In this document: positions 51,382 to 60,706 of the stretch, piece by piece | How the letters are laid out: the number at the start of each line of letters is the position of its first letter | Numbering within the stretch: position 1 is the stretch's first letter | Source: Chloroflexota bacterium | GTDB taxonomy: Bacteria; Chloroflexota; Anaerolineae; Anaerolineales; Villigracilaceae | Assembly: GCA_016234495.1 (NCBI GenBank) | Contig: JACRBI010000034.1 | Coordinates: 1 to 64,000, forward strand | Length of the DNA stretch: 64,000 nt | Direction: 5' to 3' | Notes under the pieces: generated by a model | Seen by the model: only the letters and a program-made list of their open reading frames with translations | Database searches by the model: none | Told to the model about the DNA's origin: nothing | Translations under genes and position numbers: made by a program

Positions 51382-52051
51382 ATCTTTGACACAAATTTCG
51401 CATGAGGATGCCTGCCGTTTGATCAGCATGAGCGCTGACCAGGTACTGGATTCGGATAAAAACTCGATCCTTATGGCTCACCTTGTTAACTGCGAGGATT
51501 GCAGGTCTTACGCAAACGAAGTGAATGAAGTTGAAATTGTTTTACGCAAGCTGGGACAAAAATTCAGCCCGCGCCACGCCCCGTTGGATGCTGCGCAGAT
51601 TTTATCTCGAAGTAAAAAAGCAGACCCCTCTTCTGCGCCGAGCTTTACATTTGCAAAATTGGGAATGATGGTTTTCATTGTTTTTACAGCGGCAATCGTC
51701 TCATGGCAATTTTCAACTCGCAACACAGTTTCGCCGACTGCGATTTACACTGCCGTCCCAATCCCCACTCCATCCACATATTTGACCTCGACAAATTCCA
51801 TACTGCCAAATTGTGAATTTACCCCGTATCAAATTCAGGAGGGAGACACCCTGGATAGTATTTCCGAGCAGTTTTCCGTTCCAGCGGAGACGATTATGGA
51901 TTTCAACCAAATGCGGGAGGAAGACATCCAGCCATTCAGGCTGATCAGAGTTCCGTTATGCGCCCAAACGCCGACCATCACCATTTACCCGCCGAATTCG
52001 ACCATCACAACGACCCCTCAATTTAAACCCGTTACGCCAACTCCCGGGTAA
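51371..52051 (+). CDS. Zinc-finger anti-sigma factor with exterior LysM domain
   Basis: This 226-residue protein has an N-terminal zf-HC2-like anti-sigma domain (about 1-65) with H-x3-C-x2-C in AHLVNCEDCRSYANEV. A membrane helix lies at about 97-115 (LGMMVFIVFTAAIVSWQF). The exterior part has a Ser/Thr/Pro linker and a LysM domain (YQIQEGDTLDSISEQF, PAETIMDFNQMREEDI). A Thr/Pro-rich tail ends the chain. It should hold the ECF factor inactive at the membrane, with LysM sensing peptidoglycan or another glycan. It overlaps the sigma gene by 11 nt. Confidence 0.85.
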   Translation: MENKSLTQISHEDACRLISMSADQVLDSDKNSILMAHLVNCEDCRSYANEVNEVEIVLRKLGQKFSPRHAPLDAAQILSRSKKADPSSAPSFTFAKLGMMVFIVFTAAIVSWQFSTRNTVSPTAIYTAVPIPTPSTYLTSTNSILPNCEFTPYQIQEGDTLDSISEQFSVPAETIMDFNQMREEDIQPFRLIRVPLCAQTPTITIYPPNSTITTTPQFKPVTPTPG

Positions 52052-52153
52052 AATTCCAGCCTGAAATAACCTTTCAGCACGCAAAGCCCGAAACTTGTCA
52101 GAAAGGTCGGGTTGATATATAAGTTTCAAAATTTAACAACGAAAAAGAGAACT

Positions 52154-55100
52154 ATGAATAACGATAAACAAAATTGGCTCGAACGCCCCATTCATCCCAC
52201 CCTGCCCGTCATCACCAATGAGCTTGTAATCTTTGTTGGGATCATTTTATTTGCACTCTTCACACGCTTCTACCTGCTTGAACCGCGTGTGATGAGTCAC
52301 GACGAAAGTTTGCACACTTATTATTCCTGGCGCTTATATCAGGGACAAGGCTACGAACATTCGCCGATGATGCATGGCCCGTTTCAGTTCCATGTTGTCG
52401 CGTTGTCCTATTTCATATTCGGTGCAAACGACTTTACATCCCGCATCCCGGCTGTTCTTTTCAGCATTGCCACAGTCTGGACGGTCTGGTATTGGCGGCG
52501 TTACCTTGGCAAATGGGGTTCGCTGATTGCGGGATTCCTTTTGGTGATCTCACCATACATGCTTTATTACGGGCGTTATGTCCGCAACGAGTCATTCGTG
52601 GGCTTCTCGGGCATCCTCATGCTTTACGCCATGCTGCGTCACCTCGAAGTTGGCGGGCGAAAGTACCTCCTTATGCTCGCCGGCGCGCTGGTATTGCATT
52701 TCACGGTAAAAGAGACATCCTTTATTTACGCCGCCGAAGCGCTGATCTATCTCGCAGTTTATTTCATCGCGCAAGTCACACGCCGCCCGTGGAAGAATGC
52801 AGAAAAGGATTACCGCGCCTTTATCATCGCACTTGGGATCACAGTATTGCTCGCCGGTCTCGCTGCTGGATTCATGCTCTACACTCGCGACGCTGCGGTC
52901 ATTTCTGGAACAGAAACCGCCGTTCCAAGCAATCCCGAGACTGCAACCTCGCCTCTTGCCCCGCCCGAAACTGGTTCCATTTCCCCGACCATGATCCTCG
53001 CCCTGGCAGCGCTGCTCTCGCTTGCCGCCGCGGCGTATTATTTAATCCGCGGATATACCTGGGAACGAATACGCAGCGACCGCGCGTTTGACCTGCTGAT
53101 GGTCACCGGCACAATGGTTCTGCCGATGCTTTCCCCGTTCATCATCAAATGGGTTGAGCAATGGACGAATGTCACCATCCCCACTGAATTCAACGAAGTT
53201 CAAAACATGCTGGCCGAGCCAAAATCCATTTTTGTGATTGGCGGGTTTTTGATCCTGATGTTCGCACTCTCTGCCGTAGTTGGCTTGCTCTGGAATAAAG
53301 ATTTTTGGTGGAAAACCGCCCTGGTCTTCTGGGTGCCTTTCACCATTTTATACACAACCGTCTTCACCAACAGCAATGGCTTCTTTACCGGCACCATCGG
53401 CTCCCTCGGATACTGGATCGTTCAACAGGATGTCCAACGCGGAAGCCAGCCATGGTATTACTATGTGCTGATTCAAATTCCCATGTATGAATTCCTGCCG
53501 GCACTTGGACTCCTCCTTGCAGTCATCATAGGGCTAAGGAGAAAACCTGTCCCCCGCGTCGAGATCGACGGCAGCGAGGATGCCGAAAGCGATTCAACAG
53601 ACCAAATCATCAGCCTGCTGGAAACCGAGGAAACCGACATTGCAGTTTCGGAAGAAAAGAATTTTGCGAACACATTCAGCCTGTTGATTTGGTGGAGCGT
53701 CATCAGCGTGATAGCATTCACATTCGCTGGCGAAAGAATGCCCTGGCTCACCTATCACATGGCCTGGCCGATGATCCTGATCACTGGCTGGGCGCTGGGT
53801 CGCATCATTGACACAACCGATTGGGCCAAGCTAAAACAACAGCGCGTCCCGCTGACAATCGCGACGCTTGCGATATTTGTAACCAGTTTGACTGGAATGT
53901 TCCTCGCCCTTTACGGAACAACCCCCCCATTTCAAGGAAAGGAACTCGCGCAATTACAAGCAACCAACGCATTCCTCCTGCCACTGACCGTCACCATCAT
54001 TAGCGCGTTTGGAGTGATTTACTTTTTCCGATCATGGACTTTCAAAGAGATTAGACATATTTTCACTTTGGTAGTCTTCTCTTTCCTTGCACTGCTGACT
54101 GCGCGAGCCGCTTTCCGCGCATCCTACATCACATACGATCAGGCGACAGAGTTCCTGGTCTACGCACATGGCGCGGCGGGAATCAAGGATATTATCAATC
54201 AGGCAACGGAAATCTCAGAGCGAACCACCGGCGGCATGAATGTTTCACTTGCGTACGATACCAACGGCGATACAGGTGTCTCATGGCCGTTCGTATGGTA
54301 TTTACGCGACTTCACCAATCAAAGCTCTTTCGACCAACCGACCCGTTCGTTGAGAGATAAGACGCTGGTCATTGTCGGGCAGAACAGCTTTGACAAGATC
54401 GAGCCAGCGCTTGGACCCGGCTTCCATAAAATTGACTACATCCGCATGTGGTGGCCGATGCAGGATTACTTCAATCTGGTGAGCGACCGAGACCCGAGTC
54501 AGCCGTTCCCTGAAGATTATTCCTGCAACGGGCTGCTCAGCATTTACAAGTTACGCAAATCAAAAGATTATTCACGCTTCTGTGAGGGCTTCACAAATCC
54601 CGCAGTACGGAACGGCCTCCTGCAAATTTGGCTCAACCGTGATTACACCGCATACGCTCAAGCTAAAGGCCGCTCTGATCTGACGCTGGCAACCTGGGAG
54701 CCGTCGTCCAAAATGCGCCTGTATATTCGCAAAGACGTATCCGAGCAAATATGGAATTACGGATTGGCTGCGGCAGCTGTCGCGGAAGTCGTGGATCCAA
54801 CGGAAGGCAAATATGTTCCATTGGCAGCTGACCTGATTTTAAGTATTGCCCAGCCGGATCAAATCCCAATGAAAGCGCCGCGTTCATTTGCCCTTGCTAA
54901 AGACGGCACAATTTATGTTGCAGATTCGGCAAATCACCGCATCCTGCACCTCGACGTTGAGGGCAATGTTCTTCATTCATGGGGAACCTATGCTGACGGC
55001 GTATCCATCCCGGCGACTCCGGGCACATTCAACGAACCGTGGGGCATTGCGGTCGGCCCGGACGGGTCAGTCTTTGCGACAGACACATGGAATCATCGCG

Positions 55101-55714
55101 TGCAGAAGTTCACTGCGTCTGGGAAGTTTGTGAGGGAATGGGGAATATTCGGTCAGGGCGAGACACCCGAATCATTCTACGGCCCGCGCGGATTGGCGGT
55201 AGATGCCGAAGGGCGAGTCTATGTCACGGATACCGGGAACAAGCGCATCGTTGTGTTTGACGCGGACGGGATTTTCATCACCCAGTTTGGAACAGCAGGC
55301 TTCGATCCAGGTCAGTTTGATGAGCCAGTCGGCATCGCCATTGATAAGGACGGAACTGTCTATGTGACAGATACCTGGAATCAACGTGTGCAAACATTCA
55401 TCCAAGTTGAATCTGAAACGAGCCTCGCTTTCATCCCGGACAGGCAATGGGATGTTTACGGCTGGTTCGGTCAGTCGCTTGAAAACAAGCCTTTCATCGC
55501 TGTGAATGACGAGTTGCATGTTTTCATCACCGACCCCGATGGATACCGCGTAATGGAATTCAGTAATGACGGAACGCTCATTCGCGTCTGGGGTGATTTC
55601 GGCGACACGCGTTCCAGCTTCGGCCTCGCTTCCGGCATTGCTGTGGATCGAGACGGCCGGGTGTGGGTCAGCGACAGTGTCTATAATCGCTTGATGCGGT
55701 TTACGTTGCCATAA
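52154..55714 (+). CDS. GT-C membrane protein (Agl23-like) with C-terminal NHL propeller
   Basis: This is a 1186-residue fusion. Residues about 1-640 carry roughly fourteen membrane helices. The GT-C first-loop acidic motif is EPRVMSHDESLHTYYSWRLY, then YEHSPMMHGPFQFHVVALS, as in TIGR03663/Agl23-like proteins. A periplasmic mixed domain follows (about 640-880). Six NHL repeats come last (about 900-1186), for instance IYVADSANHRILHLDVEGNV, VFATDTWNHRVQKFTASGK, VYVTDTGNKRIVVFDADG and VWVSDSVYNRLMRF. It probably handles lipid-linked sugars at the outer face, with the propeller binding a partner. The start is the ATG at 52154, with AGAGA upstream. Confidence 0.85.
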   Translation: MNNDKQNWLERPIHPTLPVITNELVIFVGIILFALFTRFYLLEPRVMSHDESLHTYYSWRLYQGQGYEHSPMMHGPFQFHVVALSYFIFGANDFTSRIPAVLFSIATVWTVWYWRRYLGKWGSLIAGFLLVISPYMLYYGRYVRNESFVGFSGILMLYAMLRHLEVGGRKYLLMLAGALVLHFTVKETSFIYAAEALIYLAVYFIAQVTRRPWKNAEKDYRAFIIALGITVLLAGLAAGFMLYTRDAAVISGTETAVPSNPETATSPLAPPETGSISPTMILALAALLSLAAAAYYLIRGYTWERIRSDRAFDLLMVTGTMVLPMLSPFIIKWVEQWTNVTIPTEFNEVQNMLAEPKSIFVIGGFLILMFALSAVVGLLWNKDFWWKTALVFWVPFTILYTTVFTNSNGFFTGTIGSLGYWIVQQDVQRGSQPWYYYVLIQIPMYEFLPALGLLLAVIIGLRRKPVPRVEIDGSEDAESDSTDQIISLLETEETDIAVSEEKNFANTFSLLIWWSVISVIAFTFAGERMPWLTYHMAWPMILITGWALGRIIDTTDWAKLKQQRVPLTIATLAIFVTSLTGMFLALYGTTPPFQGKELAQLQATNAFLLPLTVTIISAFGVIYFFRSWTFKEIRHIFTLVVFSFLALLTARAAFRASYITYDQATEFLVYAHGAAGIKDIINQATEISERTTGGMNVSLAYDTNGDTGVSWPFVWYLRDFTNQSSFDQPTRSLRDKTLVIVGQNSFDKIEPALGPGFHKIDYIRMWWPMQDYFNLVSDRDPSQPFPEDYSCNGLLSIYKLRKSKDYSRFCEGFTNPAVRNGLLQIWLNRDYTAYAQAKGRSDLTLATWEPSSKMRLYIRKDVSEQIWNYGLAAAAVAEVVDPTEGKYVPLAADLILSIAQPDQIPMKAPRSFALAKDGTIYVADSANHRILHLDVEGNVLHSWGTYADGVSIPATPGTFNEPWGIAVGPDGSVFATDTWNHRVQKFTASGKFVREWGIFGQGETPESFYGPRGLAVDAEGRVYVTDTGNKRIVVFDADGIFITQFGTAGFDPGQFDEPVGIAIDKDGTVYVTDTWNQRVQTFIQVESETSLAFIPDRQWDVYGWFGQSLENKPFIAVNDELHVFITDPDGYRVMEFSNDGTLIRVWGDFGDTRSSFGLASGIAVDRDGRVWVSDSVYNRLMRFTLP

Positions 55715-55726
55715 ATTATGCGCATC

Positions 55727-55761
55727 AAAACCTCCGAGTTCTTGAAGAACTCGGAGGTTTT
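55727..55761 (+). terminator. Strong terminator
   Basis: A perfect 17-bp stem (55727-55743 with 55745-55761, core CCTCCGAGTTCTT) closes with a 1-nt gap and ends in T5. It stands between the GT-C/NHL gene and sucC. Confidence 0.93.
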
Positions 55762-55811
55762 TGTGGTGGTATAATCGCCGTGCTTTATAAAAAATCCTGC
55801 GAGGGAGAGTT

Positions 55812-56951
55812 ATGAAACTCCACGAATATCAATCAAAAACAATTTTTTCAAAGTACGGCATCCCGATCCCGAAAGGAAGGGTGGCGGCTACCGCTCACGA
55901 AGCAAGACAAATTGCAGAAGAGCTCGGTGGCCGCGTTGTCATTAAGTCGCAAGTGCTGGTCGGCGGACGAGGTAAGGCGGGCGGGGTAAAACTCGCCAAA
56001 GATCCCGCCGAAGCTGAACAGTTCGCCACGCAAATTTTGGGCATGGAAATCAAAGGCCTGCCCGTGCGCAAGGTGCTGGTGGACGAGGCTTCTGCCATCG
56101 AGCAGGAAATCTACTTTGCCATCACCAACGACCGTGCGGCAAAGAAGCCGGTCATGATTGCCTCTGCCGCTGGCGGCATTGATATTGAAGAAGTAGCCGC
56201 CAAAACGCCTGAGAAGATCGTCAAATTGCATATTGATCCATTACTCGGCTTGCGCGAATATCAGGCGCGCGATGTGGCAGTGGCTATTGACCTGCCCCGT
56301 GAACAAATGAAGGACTTTGTAAAGATCGCCATGGGTTTGTGGGAAGTGTACAAAGCCACGGATGCGACGCTGGCAGAGATTAATCCGCTGGTGATTACAA
56401 AAGATAAAAAACTTGTCGCGCTTGACGGGAAGATGATGATTGACGACAGCGCTCTCTTCCGTCACCCGGAATTGAACGAGATGCGCGATACAGATGAAGA
56501 CGCCCCTGCCGAGATCGAAGCGCGCAAATACGGACTGTCCTTCATCAAACTTGATGGCGACATCGGCTGCATGGTCAACGGCGCGGGACTGGCGATGACC
56601 AGCATGGACGTGATCAAACTCTTTGGCGGCGAGCCAGCCAACTTCCTCGACGTGGGCGGCGGCGCTCCCGCAGACAAAGTCGCGGCGGCAATGCGAATCA
56701 TCCTGACCGACCCGAATGTAAAGGCTGTCTTATTCAACATCTTCGGCGGCATCACCCGCTGTGACGAAGTCGCGCGCGGCATCCTGACTGCAATGGACGA
56801 AGTCAAGCCGAAAGTCCCGATGGTCGTCCGCCTCGTCGGCACCAACGCAGAAGAGGGACGCAAACTGCTTGAGAATGCGAACATGATCACCGCCGAAACA
56901 CTGGCCGATGCCGCGAAAAAATCTGTCGAAGCAGCGCGACAAGGAAAATAA
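55812..56951 (+). CDS. sucC: Succinyl-CoA synthetase beta subunit
   Basis: This 379-residue ADP- or GDP-forming ligase subunit belongs to the TCA cycle. Its ATP-grasp domain opens [20 protein letters not shown] and has [40 protein letters not shown] and, in the CoA-ligase domain, [13 protein letters not shown] and [15 protein letters not shown]. The length is normal. GGGAG lies before the ATG, and a TATAAT (55769-55774) gives a short leader. It is followed after 42 nt by sucD. Confidence 0.95.
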   Translation: MKLHEYQSKTIFSKYGIPIPKGRVAATAHEARQIAEELGGRVVIKSQVLVGGRGKAGGVKLAKDPAEAEQFATQILGMEIKGLPVRKVLVDEASAIEQEIYFAITNDRAAKKPVMIASAAGGIDIEEVAAKTPEKIVKLHIDPLLGLREYQARDVAVAIDLPREQMKDFVKIAMGLWEVYKATDATLAEINPLVITKDKKLVALDGKMMIDDSALFRHPELNEMRDTDEDAPAEIEARKYGLSFIKLDGDIGCMVNGAGLAMTSMDVIKLFGGEPANFLDVGGGAPADKVAAAMRIILTDPNVKAVLFNIFGGITRCDEVARGILTAMDEVKPKVPMVVRLVGTNAEEGRKLLENANMITAETLADAAKKSVEAARQGK

Positions 56952-56993
56952 TCCGTAGGGGCAGGGTTTCCCTGCCTTTCAAAGGAATTAATT

Positions 56994-57854
56994 ATGAGTA
57001 TTCTTGTAGATAAAAACACCCGCCTGATCGTACAAGGGATTACCGGCAACGAAGGCTTATTTCATACCACCCAAATGTTCGCTTACGGCACAAATATTGT
57101 CGGCGGCGTCACACCCGGCAAGGGTGGTGAATGGGTTTTGGAAGGCAAAGTCCCGGTCTTTGATTCTGTGAAGACCGCCCGTGAAGCGACCGATGCAAAT
57201 GCGACGATCATCTTCGTCCCCGCCCGTTTCGCGCCTGATGCCATGTTCGAGGCCGCAGATGCCGGCATCCCTCTCATCATTTGCATCACCGAAGGCGTAG
57301 CCGTTCAAGATATGATGCGCGTCCGCAATTACCTCGACCAGAAGAAAGTGCGGCTGATCGGCCCCAACTGCCCGGGCTTATTAACTCCCGGTGAAGCAAA
57401 GGTCGGCATTATCCCCGGCAATATTGCCATCCCCGGCAACGTCGGCGTGGTCTCGCGCTCAGGGACGCTCACCTACGAAGTGCTTTATGCCATGAAAAAT
57501 TTGGGCATGGGAGCGACAACCTGCGTCGGCATCGGCGGTGACCCGGTCAACGGCACGAACTTCCTCGATGTGCTTGAAATGTTTGAGCACGACCCAATGA
57601 CCGAGAAGGTCATCATGATCGGCGAGATCGGCGGCAACGAAGAAGAAAAGGCCGCTCAATATATCGCCGACAAAATGACCAAACCCGTTGCAGCCTTCAT
57701 TGCAGGGCAGACCGCCCCACCCGGCAAACGCATGGGACACGCCGGCGCGATCATCGAAGGCGGAGCGGGCACTGCCGCAGACAAGATCAAGGCCCTTGAA
57801 ACAGCGGGCGTAAAAGTTGCCAAACACCCGGAAGAAATTCCAACCCTTCTATAA
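56994..57854 (+). CDS. sucD: Succinyl-CoA synthetase alpha subunit
   Basis: This 286-residue CoA-binding and catalytic subunit opens [20 protein letters not shown]. It has the CoA-binding GGVTPGKGG and the active-site phosphohistidine in [40 protein letters not shown] is typical. Together with SucC it makes ATP or GTP from succinyl-CoA. AAAGGA precedes the ATG. Confidence 0.95.
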   Translation: MSILVDKNTRLIVQGITGNEGLFHTTQMFAYGTNIVGGVTPGKGGEWVLEGKVPVFDSVKTAREATDANATIIFVPARFAPDAMFEAADAGIPLIICITEGVAVQDMMRVRNYLDQKKVRLIGPNCPGLLTPGEAKVGIIPGNIAIPGNVGVVSRSGTLTYEVLYAMKNLGMGATTCVGIGGDPVNGTNFLDVLEMFEHDPMTEKVIMIGEIGGNEEEKAAQYIADKMTKPVAAFIAGQTAPPGKRMGHAGAIIEGGAGTAADKIKALETAGVKVAKHPEEIPTLL

Positions 57855-57861
57855 CCTGTAC

Positions 57862-57912
57862 GGGCACAGCGAGACGATCTCAAAATAAAATCTTTGAGGT
57901 TTCGCTGTGCCC
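57862..57912 (+). terminator. Hairpin terminator after sucD
   Basis: GGGCACAGCGA (57862-57872) pairs with TCGCTGTGCCC (57902-57912), and an inner CTCAAA pairs with TTTGAG. No strong T-run follows. Confidence 0.6.
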
Positions 57913-57925
57913 CAACTTAAATTCA

Positions 57926-57949
57926 TAGAGCCGCCCGCGGGCGGCTCTA
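57926..57949. repeat. Perfect 24-bp GC-rich palindrome
   Basis: TAGAGCCGCCCG is followed at once by its reverse complement CGGGCGGCTCTA. It lies between sucD and the convergent acpP and may terminate acpP. Confidence 0.7.
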
Positions 57950-57972
57950 CAGTTTATAATCCCTACAGAATT

Positions 57973-58206
57973 TTATTTGTGCGCGTCGATATATTTCGCA
58001 GCTTCGCCGACGGTGGTGATCTTCTGCGCATCTTCATCCGAAATCTCGGCGCCGAACTTATCCTCAAAAGCCATGATCAGCTCAACGAGGTCGAGCGAAT
58101 CAGCTTCGAGGTCTTCACGGAAGCGGGCCTCAGGCGTAATCTTCGCCTCGTCTGCGCCGAGTAAATCCTTTACAATTGCTACAAGTTCAGTATATGTGTC
58201 TGTCAT
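57973..58206 (-). CDS. acpP: Acyl carrier protein
   Basis: This 77-residue acidic helical protein of fatty-acid synthesis has its phosphopantetheine serine in [20 protein letters not shown] (DSL motif). GGAGGTTGTC precedes the ATG at 58206, which is preferred over the upstream ATG at 58218. It is divergent from fni and has no other fab gene nearby. Confidence 0.95.
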   Translation of the reverse strand: MTDTYTELVAIVKDLLGADEAKITPEARFREDLEADSLDLVELIMAFEDKFGAEISDEDAQKITTVGEAAKYIDAHK

Positions 58207-58290
58207 GACAACCTCCATTTATTTTATTGAATTGAATTGTAATCGGTATAAAAACCGTGTCAAGCACTTCACACTCAGGAACACTGCCTT

Positions 58291-59319
58291 ATGTCAAAAG
58301 TTGCGCCAATTGACCAGCGAAAAGCTGACCACATTAAAATAAACTTAGAGCAGGATGTCCGCTCTGCTTTGACAAGCGGACTCGAAAAGTATCGATTCAC
58401 CCACGAAGCATTGCCTGAACTCGACCTTGAGCGCATCAATACGACCCTCAGCCTGTTCGGCAAAAAACTAAATTCGCCAATCCTTGTCAGTTCCATGACC
58501 GGCGGGACAGATGCCGCAAAAACGATCAACATGCGCCTCGCTGAAGCAGCGCAGGAATGCGGCATCGCCATGGGAGTCGGAAGCCAGCGCGCCGCAATTG
58601 AACACCCCGAACAAGCTGAGTCATTTCAAGTGCGGAAAGCTGCGCCAGATATTTTGTTATTTGCCAATCTCGGCGCGGTGCAATTGAATCACGGCTACGG
58701 CATTGACGAGTGCCGCAAGGCTGTGGAAATGATTCAAGCCGACGCGTTGTATCTGCATTTGAATCCATTGCAGGAGGCTGTGCAAGATGCCGGCGATACC
58801 AATTTTTCAGGGTTGGCAAAAAAAATCGAAGAAGTATGCAGAAAACTGGAGGTGCCGGTCATCGCAAAGGAAGTCGGCTGGGGTATCTCAGAACGGACGG
58901 CAAAATTGCTGGCCGATTGTGGCGTCAGCGCCATTGACGTGGCCGGCGCGGGCGGCACAAGCTGGTCACAGGTGGAGATGCACCGCGCCCCAGACGAGTT
59001 CACCCGTCAACTGGCAGGGACATTTGTCGGCTGGGGCATCCCGACCGCAGAATCCATCCTGAACGTCAGAAAGGCCGCGCCAGAAATGACCATCTTCGCC
59101 AGCGGCGGAATCAAAGACGGACTCGACATTGCCAAGTGCATTGCCCTCGGCGCAACCCTCGGCGGCATGGCTGGTCAATTCCTCAAAGCCGCCGCGATCT
59201 CCACTGAGAATGCGGCTGAGGCGATGAAGTTGACCAAGCGGCAGATCGAAGTCACGATGTTTGCGTCAGGAGTTGGAAGGTTGGAAGATTTGAAGGCTGA
59301 AAAGTTGATTGCAATTTAA
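58291..59319 (+). CDS. fni: Isopentenyl-diphosphate delta-isomerase, type 2
   Basis: This 342-residue FMN- and NADPH-dependent enzyme interconverts IPP and DMAPP. Family motifs are [92 protein letters not shown] and [26 protein letters not shown] at about 58249 fits a promoter. It supplies isoprenoid precursors, including the farnesyl group used by CtaB. Confidence 0.95.
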   Translation: MSKVAPIDQRKADHIKINLEQDVRSALTSGLEKYRFTHEALPELDLERINTTLSLFGKKLNSPILVSSMTGGTDAAKTINMRLAEAAQECGIAMGVGSQRAAIEHPEQAESFQVRKAAPDILLFANLGAVQLNHGYGIDECRKAVEMIQADALYLHLNPLQEAVQDAGDTNFSGLAKKIEEVCRKLEVPVIAKEVGWGISERTAKLLADCGVSAIDVAGAGGTSWSQVEMHRAPDEFTRQLAGTFVGWGIPTAESILNVRKAAPEMTIFASGGIKDGLDIAKCIALGATLGGMAGQFLKAAAISTENAAEAMKLTKRQIEVTMFASGVGRLEDLKAEKLIAI

Positions 59320-59368
59320 TCTTGTCGTGTCATGCTGAGCATAGCAAAGCATCTGCGCTAAACGAAGT

Positions 59369-59402
59369 AAAAAACTGGTGATCTTGCGACCACCAGTTTT
59401 TT
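59369..59402. terminator. Bidirectional terminator after fni
   Basis: A 12-bp stem (59369-59380 with 59391-59402, core ACTGGTG/CACCAGT) has A- and T-runs on both sides. It separates fni from the convergent DUF2680 gene. A GTCATGCTGAGCATAG-type intergenic word lies just before it. Confidence 0.85.
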
Positions 59403-59422
59403 TCAACTTACTGCACAAAGTT

Positions 59423-59947
59423 TTACGGGTTTGCCTGTTGAGCGCCCCAGCCGCCCATCATACCGCCGTGACCTTGGCCGTTTCCCCTCATGCCGCCGGG
59501 GCCGCCGCGCATTCCATTTTGATAGGTTCCATCCTGCATCGGGCAATCGCCGGTATTGCCAGCGCCATGCATACCGCCGCGGGATTTCATCCAGTCGGCC
59601 TGCTCCTGGGTAATGACATTGGCTTTGACAGCCGCATCCATTGCATTGGCACGGACTTCAGTCATGATGGCAGGGAATTCCTTAGCGGTGACGCCTGCCG
59701 AAAGGGCGATATCGTACATGGTCTCGCCAGCGGCGAGGCGGGTATTGATGTCGTTCACATTCAGGTCAAGTTTCCTTGCAAACTCGGTTACCATGAATGT
59801 GTGCATTGGGCCGCTCGTGCCGTTCTGCATCATGGATCCACGCCCGACGGCTGGAGGAGGTGTCGCATCCTGCGCGAAAACCGCACCAACGCCAAGCACG
59901 CCGAGTGCCAACACAACCAAACCAATGACTAAAACTGTTTTTTTCAT
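59423..59947 (-). CDS. Secreted DUF2680-like protein, Met/Gly-rich tail
   Basis: This 174-residue protein has a signal peptide (VLVIGLVVLALGVLGVGAVFA, cleaved near AVFAQ). Two short helical repeats follow (FARKLDLNVNDINTRLAAGE, MYDIALSAGVTAKEFPAIMT, NVITQEQADWMKSRGG), typical of DUF2680. The tail is low-complexity and Met/Gly/His-rich (GMRGGPGGMRGNGQGHGGMM), which could bind copper or other metals. The role is unknown. AAGGAG lies upstream. Confidence 0.75.
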   Translation of the reverse strand: MKKTVLVIGLVVLALGVLGVGAVFAQDATPPPAVGRGSMMQNGTSGPMHTFMVTEFARKLDLNVNDINTRLAAGETMYDIALSAGVTAKEFPAIMTEVRANAMDAAVKANVITQEQADWMKSRGGMHGAGNTGDCPMQDGTYQNGMRGGPGGMRGNGQGHGGMMGGWGAQQANP

Positions 59948-60083
59948 TTTAAACTCCTTTTGAGTGATAGTTCAGGTTTATTCCTGATTACGCTCAAAGG
60001 ATACTTCCGCAATGTAAAGGTTGCTTAAAGAAAAAAACAAGATTGGGGAAAGAAATTTCGCAAATTGTCATATTTATGCCCTC

Positions 60084-60134
60084 GGTTACAAATTGCGCTT
60101 CCCGCAAGAAGATAGAAAGGCGCAATTTGTGACC
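60084..60134. repeat. Long inverted repeat before the DUF2007 gene
   Basis: GGTTACAAATTGCGC (60084-60098) and GCGCAATTTGTGACC (60120-60134) form a 15-bp inverted repeat with one mismatch and a 21-nt loop. It ends next to a TATACT -10 box (60143-60148), so it could regulate the following gene or be a repeat. Confidence 0.6.
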
Positions 60135-60169
60135 GTTATGGGTATACTATGGGCAGGAGACCAAACATC

Positions 60170-60424
60170 ATGGATGAAATGAAGTATGAAAAACTTGGTG
60201 AGGCGAACAGCCGCGCAGAAGCCGAAGTTGTGGAAAGTTTCCTCGAAGCCCAGGGGATTGACGTTGAACTGGTAGAGGAATCCATTTCCCGCTCGGCGTA
60301 CACACTTGCAACCGCCCGTGTCGAGATATTTGTCCCCAGGGAACTTTTGGAGCAAGCCCTCGAGTTACTTAAACCCTTTGACGACATCGAACCACAGGAT
60401 GAAAGCACAGAAGATACTGAATAA
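60170..60424 (+). CDS. DUF2007-like small protein
   Basis: This 84-residue protein (EKLGEANSRAEAEVVESFLE, then GIDVELVEESISRSAYTLAT and VEIFVPRELLEQALELL) has the beta-alpha-beta pattern of DUF2007, a putative signal-transducing or regulatory domain of unknown ligand. The ATG at 60170 is chosen, with AGGAG about 11 nt upstream. The ATG at 60149 directly abuts a TATACT -10 box and cannot be in the transcript. The tail is acidic. Confidence 0.75.
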   Translation: MDEMKYEKLGEANSRAEAEVVESFLEAQGIDVELVEESISRSAYTLATARVEIFVPRELLEQALELLKPFDDIEPQDESTEDTE

Positions 60425-60433
60425 ATTTATCCG

Positions 60434-60703
60434 TCAAGACGAAGCGATATATAACAAAATCGAATAGATCATCGCTGTCAGTAATCCGATAACAGACAGC
60501 GCAATCCCCACGGTTGCGCTTCTCTTATTTTCAGACCTTCTCCCCAAGACCCCCAAAATAATACCGAGGATGCCTAGGATCGTGCCAAAGGCTGGAACAA
60601 TCAACCCGCCGCACAGACTCAATATGCCCAGCGCCGCCGAAGCGAGGGCGTAAAATTTATTGAGCCGCTCTTCGGGGTCAAGCGATGCAGGGTCAGTTTG
60701 CAC
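60434..60703 (-). CDS. DUF4190-like two-helix membrane protein
   Basis: This 89-residue protein starts with GTG at 60703, with GAGGAG about 9 nt upstream. Its hydrophobic segments (YALASAALGILSLCGGLIVP, IIGILGVILGVLG-like ILGIILGVLG, and VGIALSVIGLLTAMIYSILL) resemble DUF4190-type small membrane proteins. It lies 3 nt after uvrB and is probably co-transcribed. The function is unknown. Confidence 0.7.
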   Translation of the reverse strand: MQTDPASLDPEERLNKFYALASAALGILSLCGGLIVPAFGTILGILGIILGVLGRRSENKRSATVGIALSVIGLLTAMIYSILLYIASS

Positions 60704-60706
60704 AAA

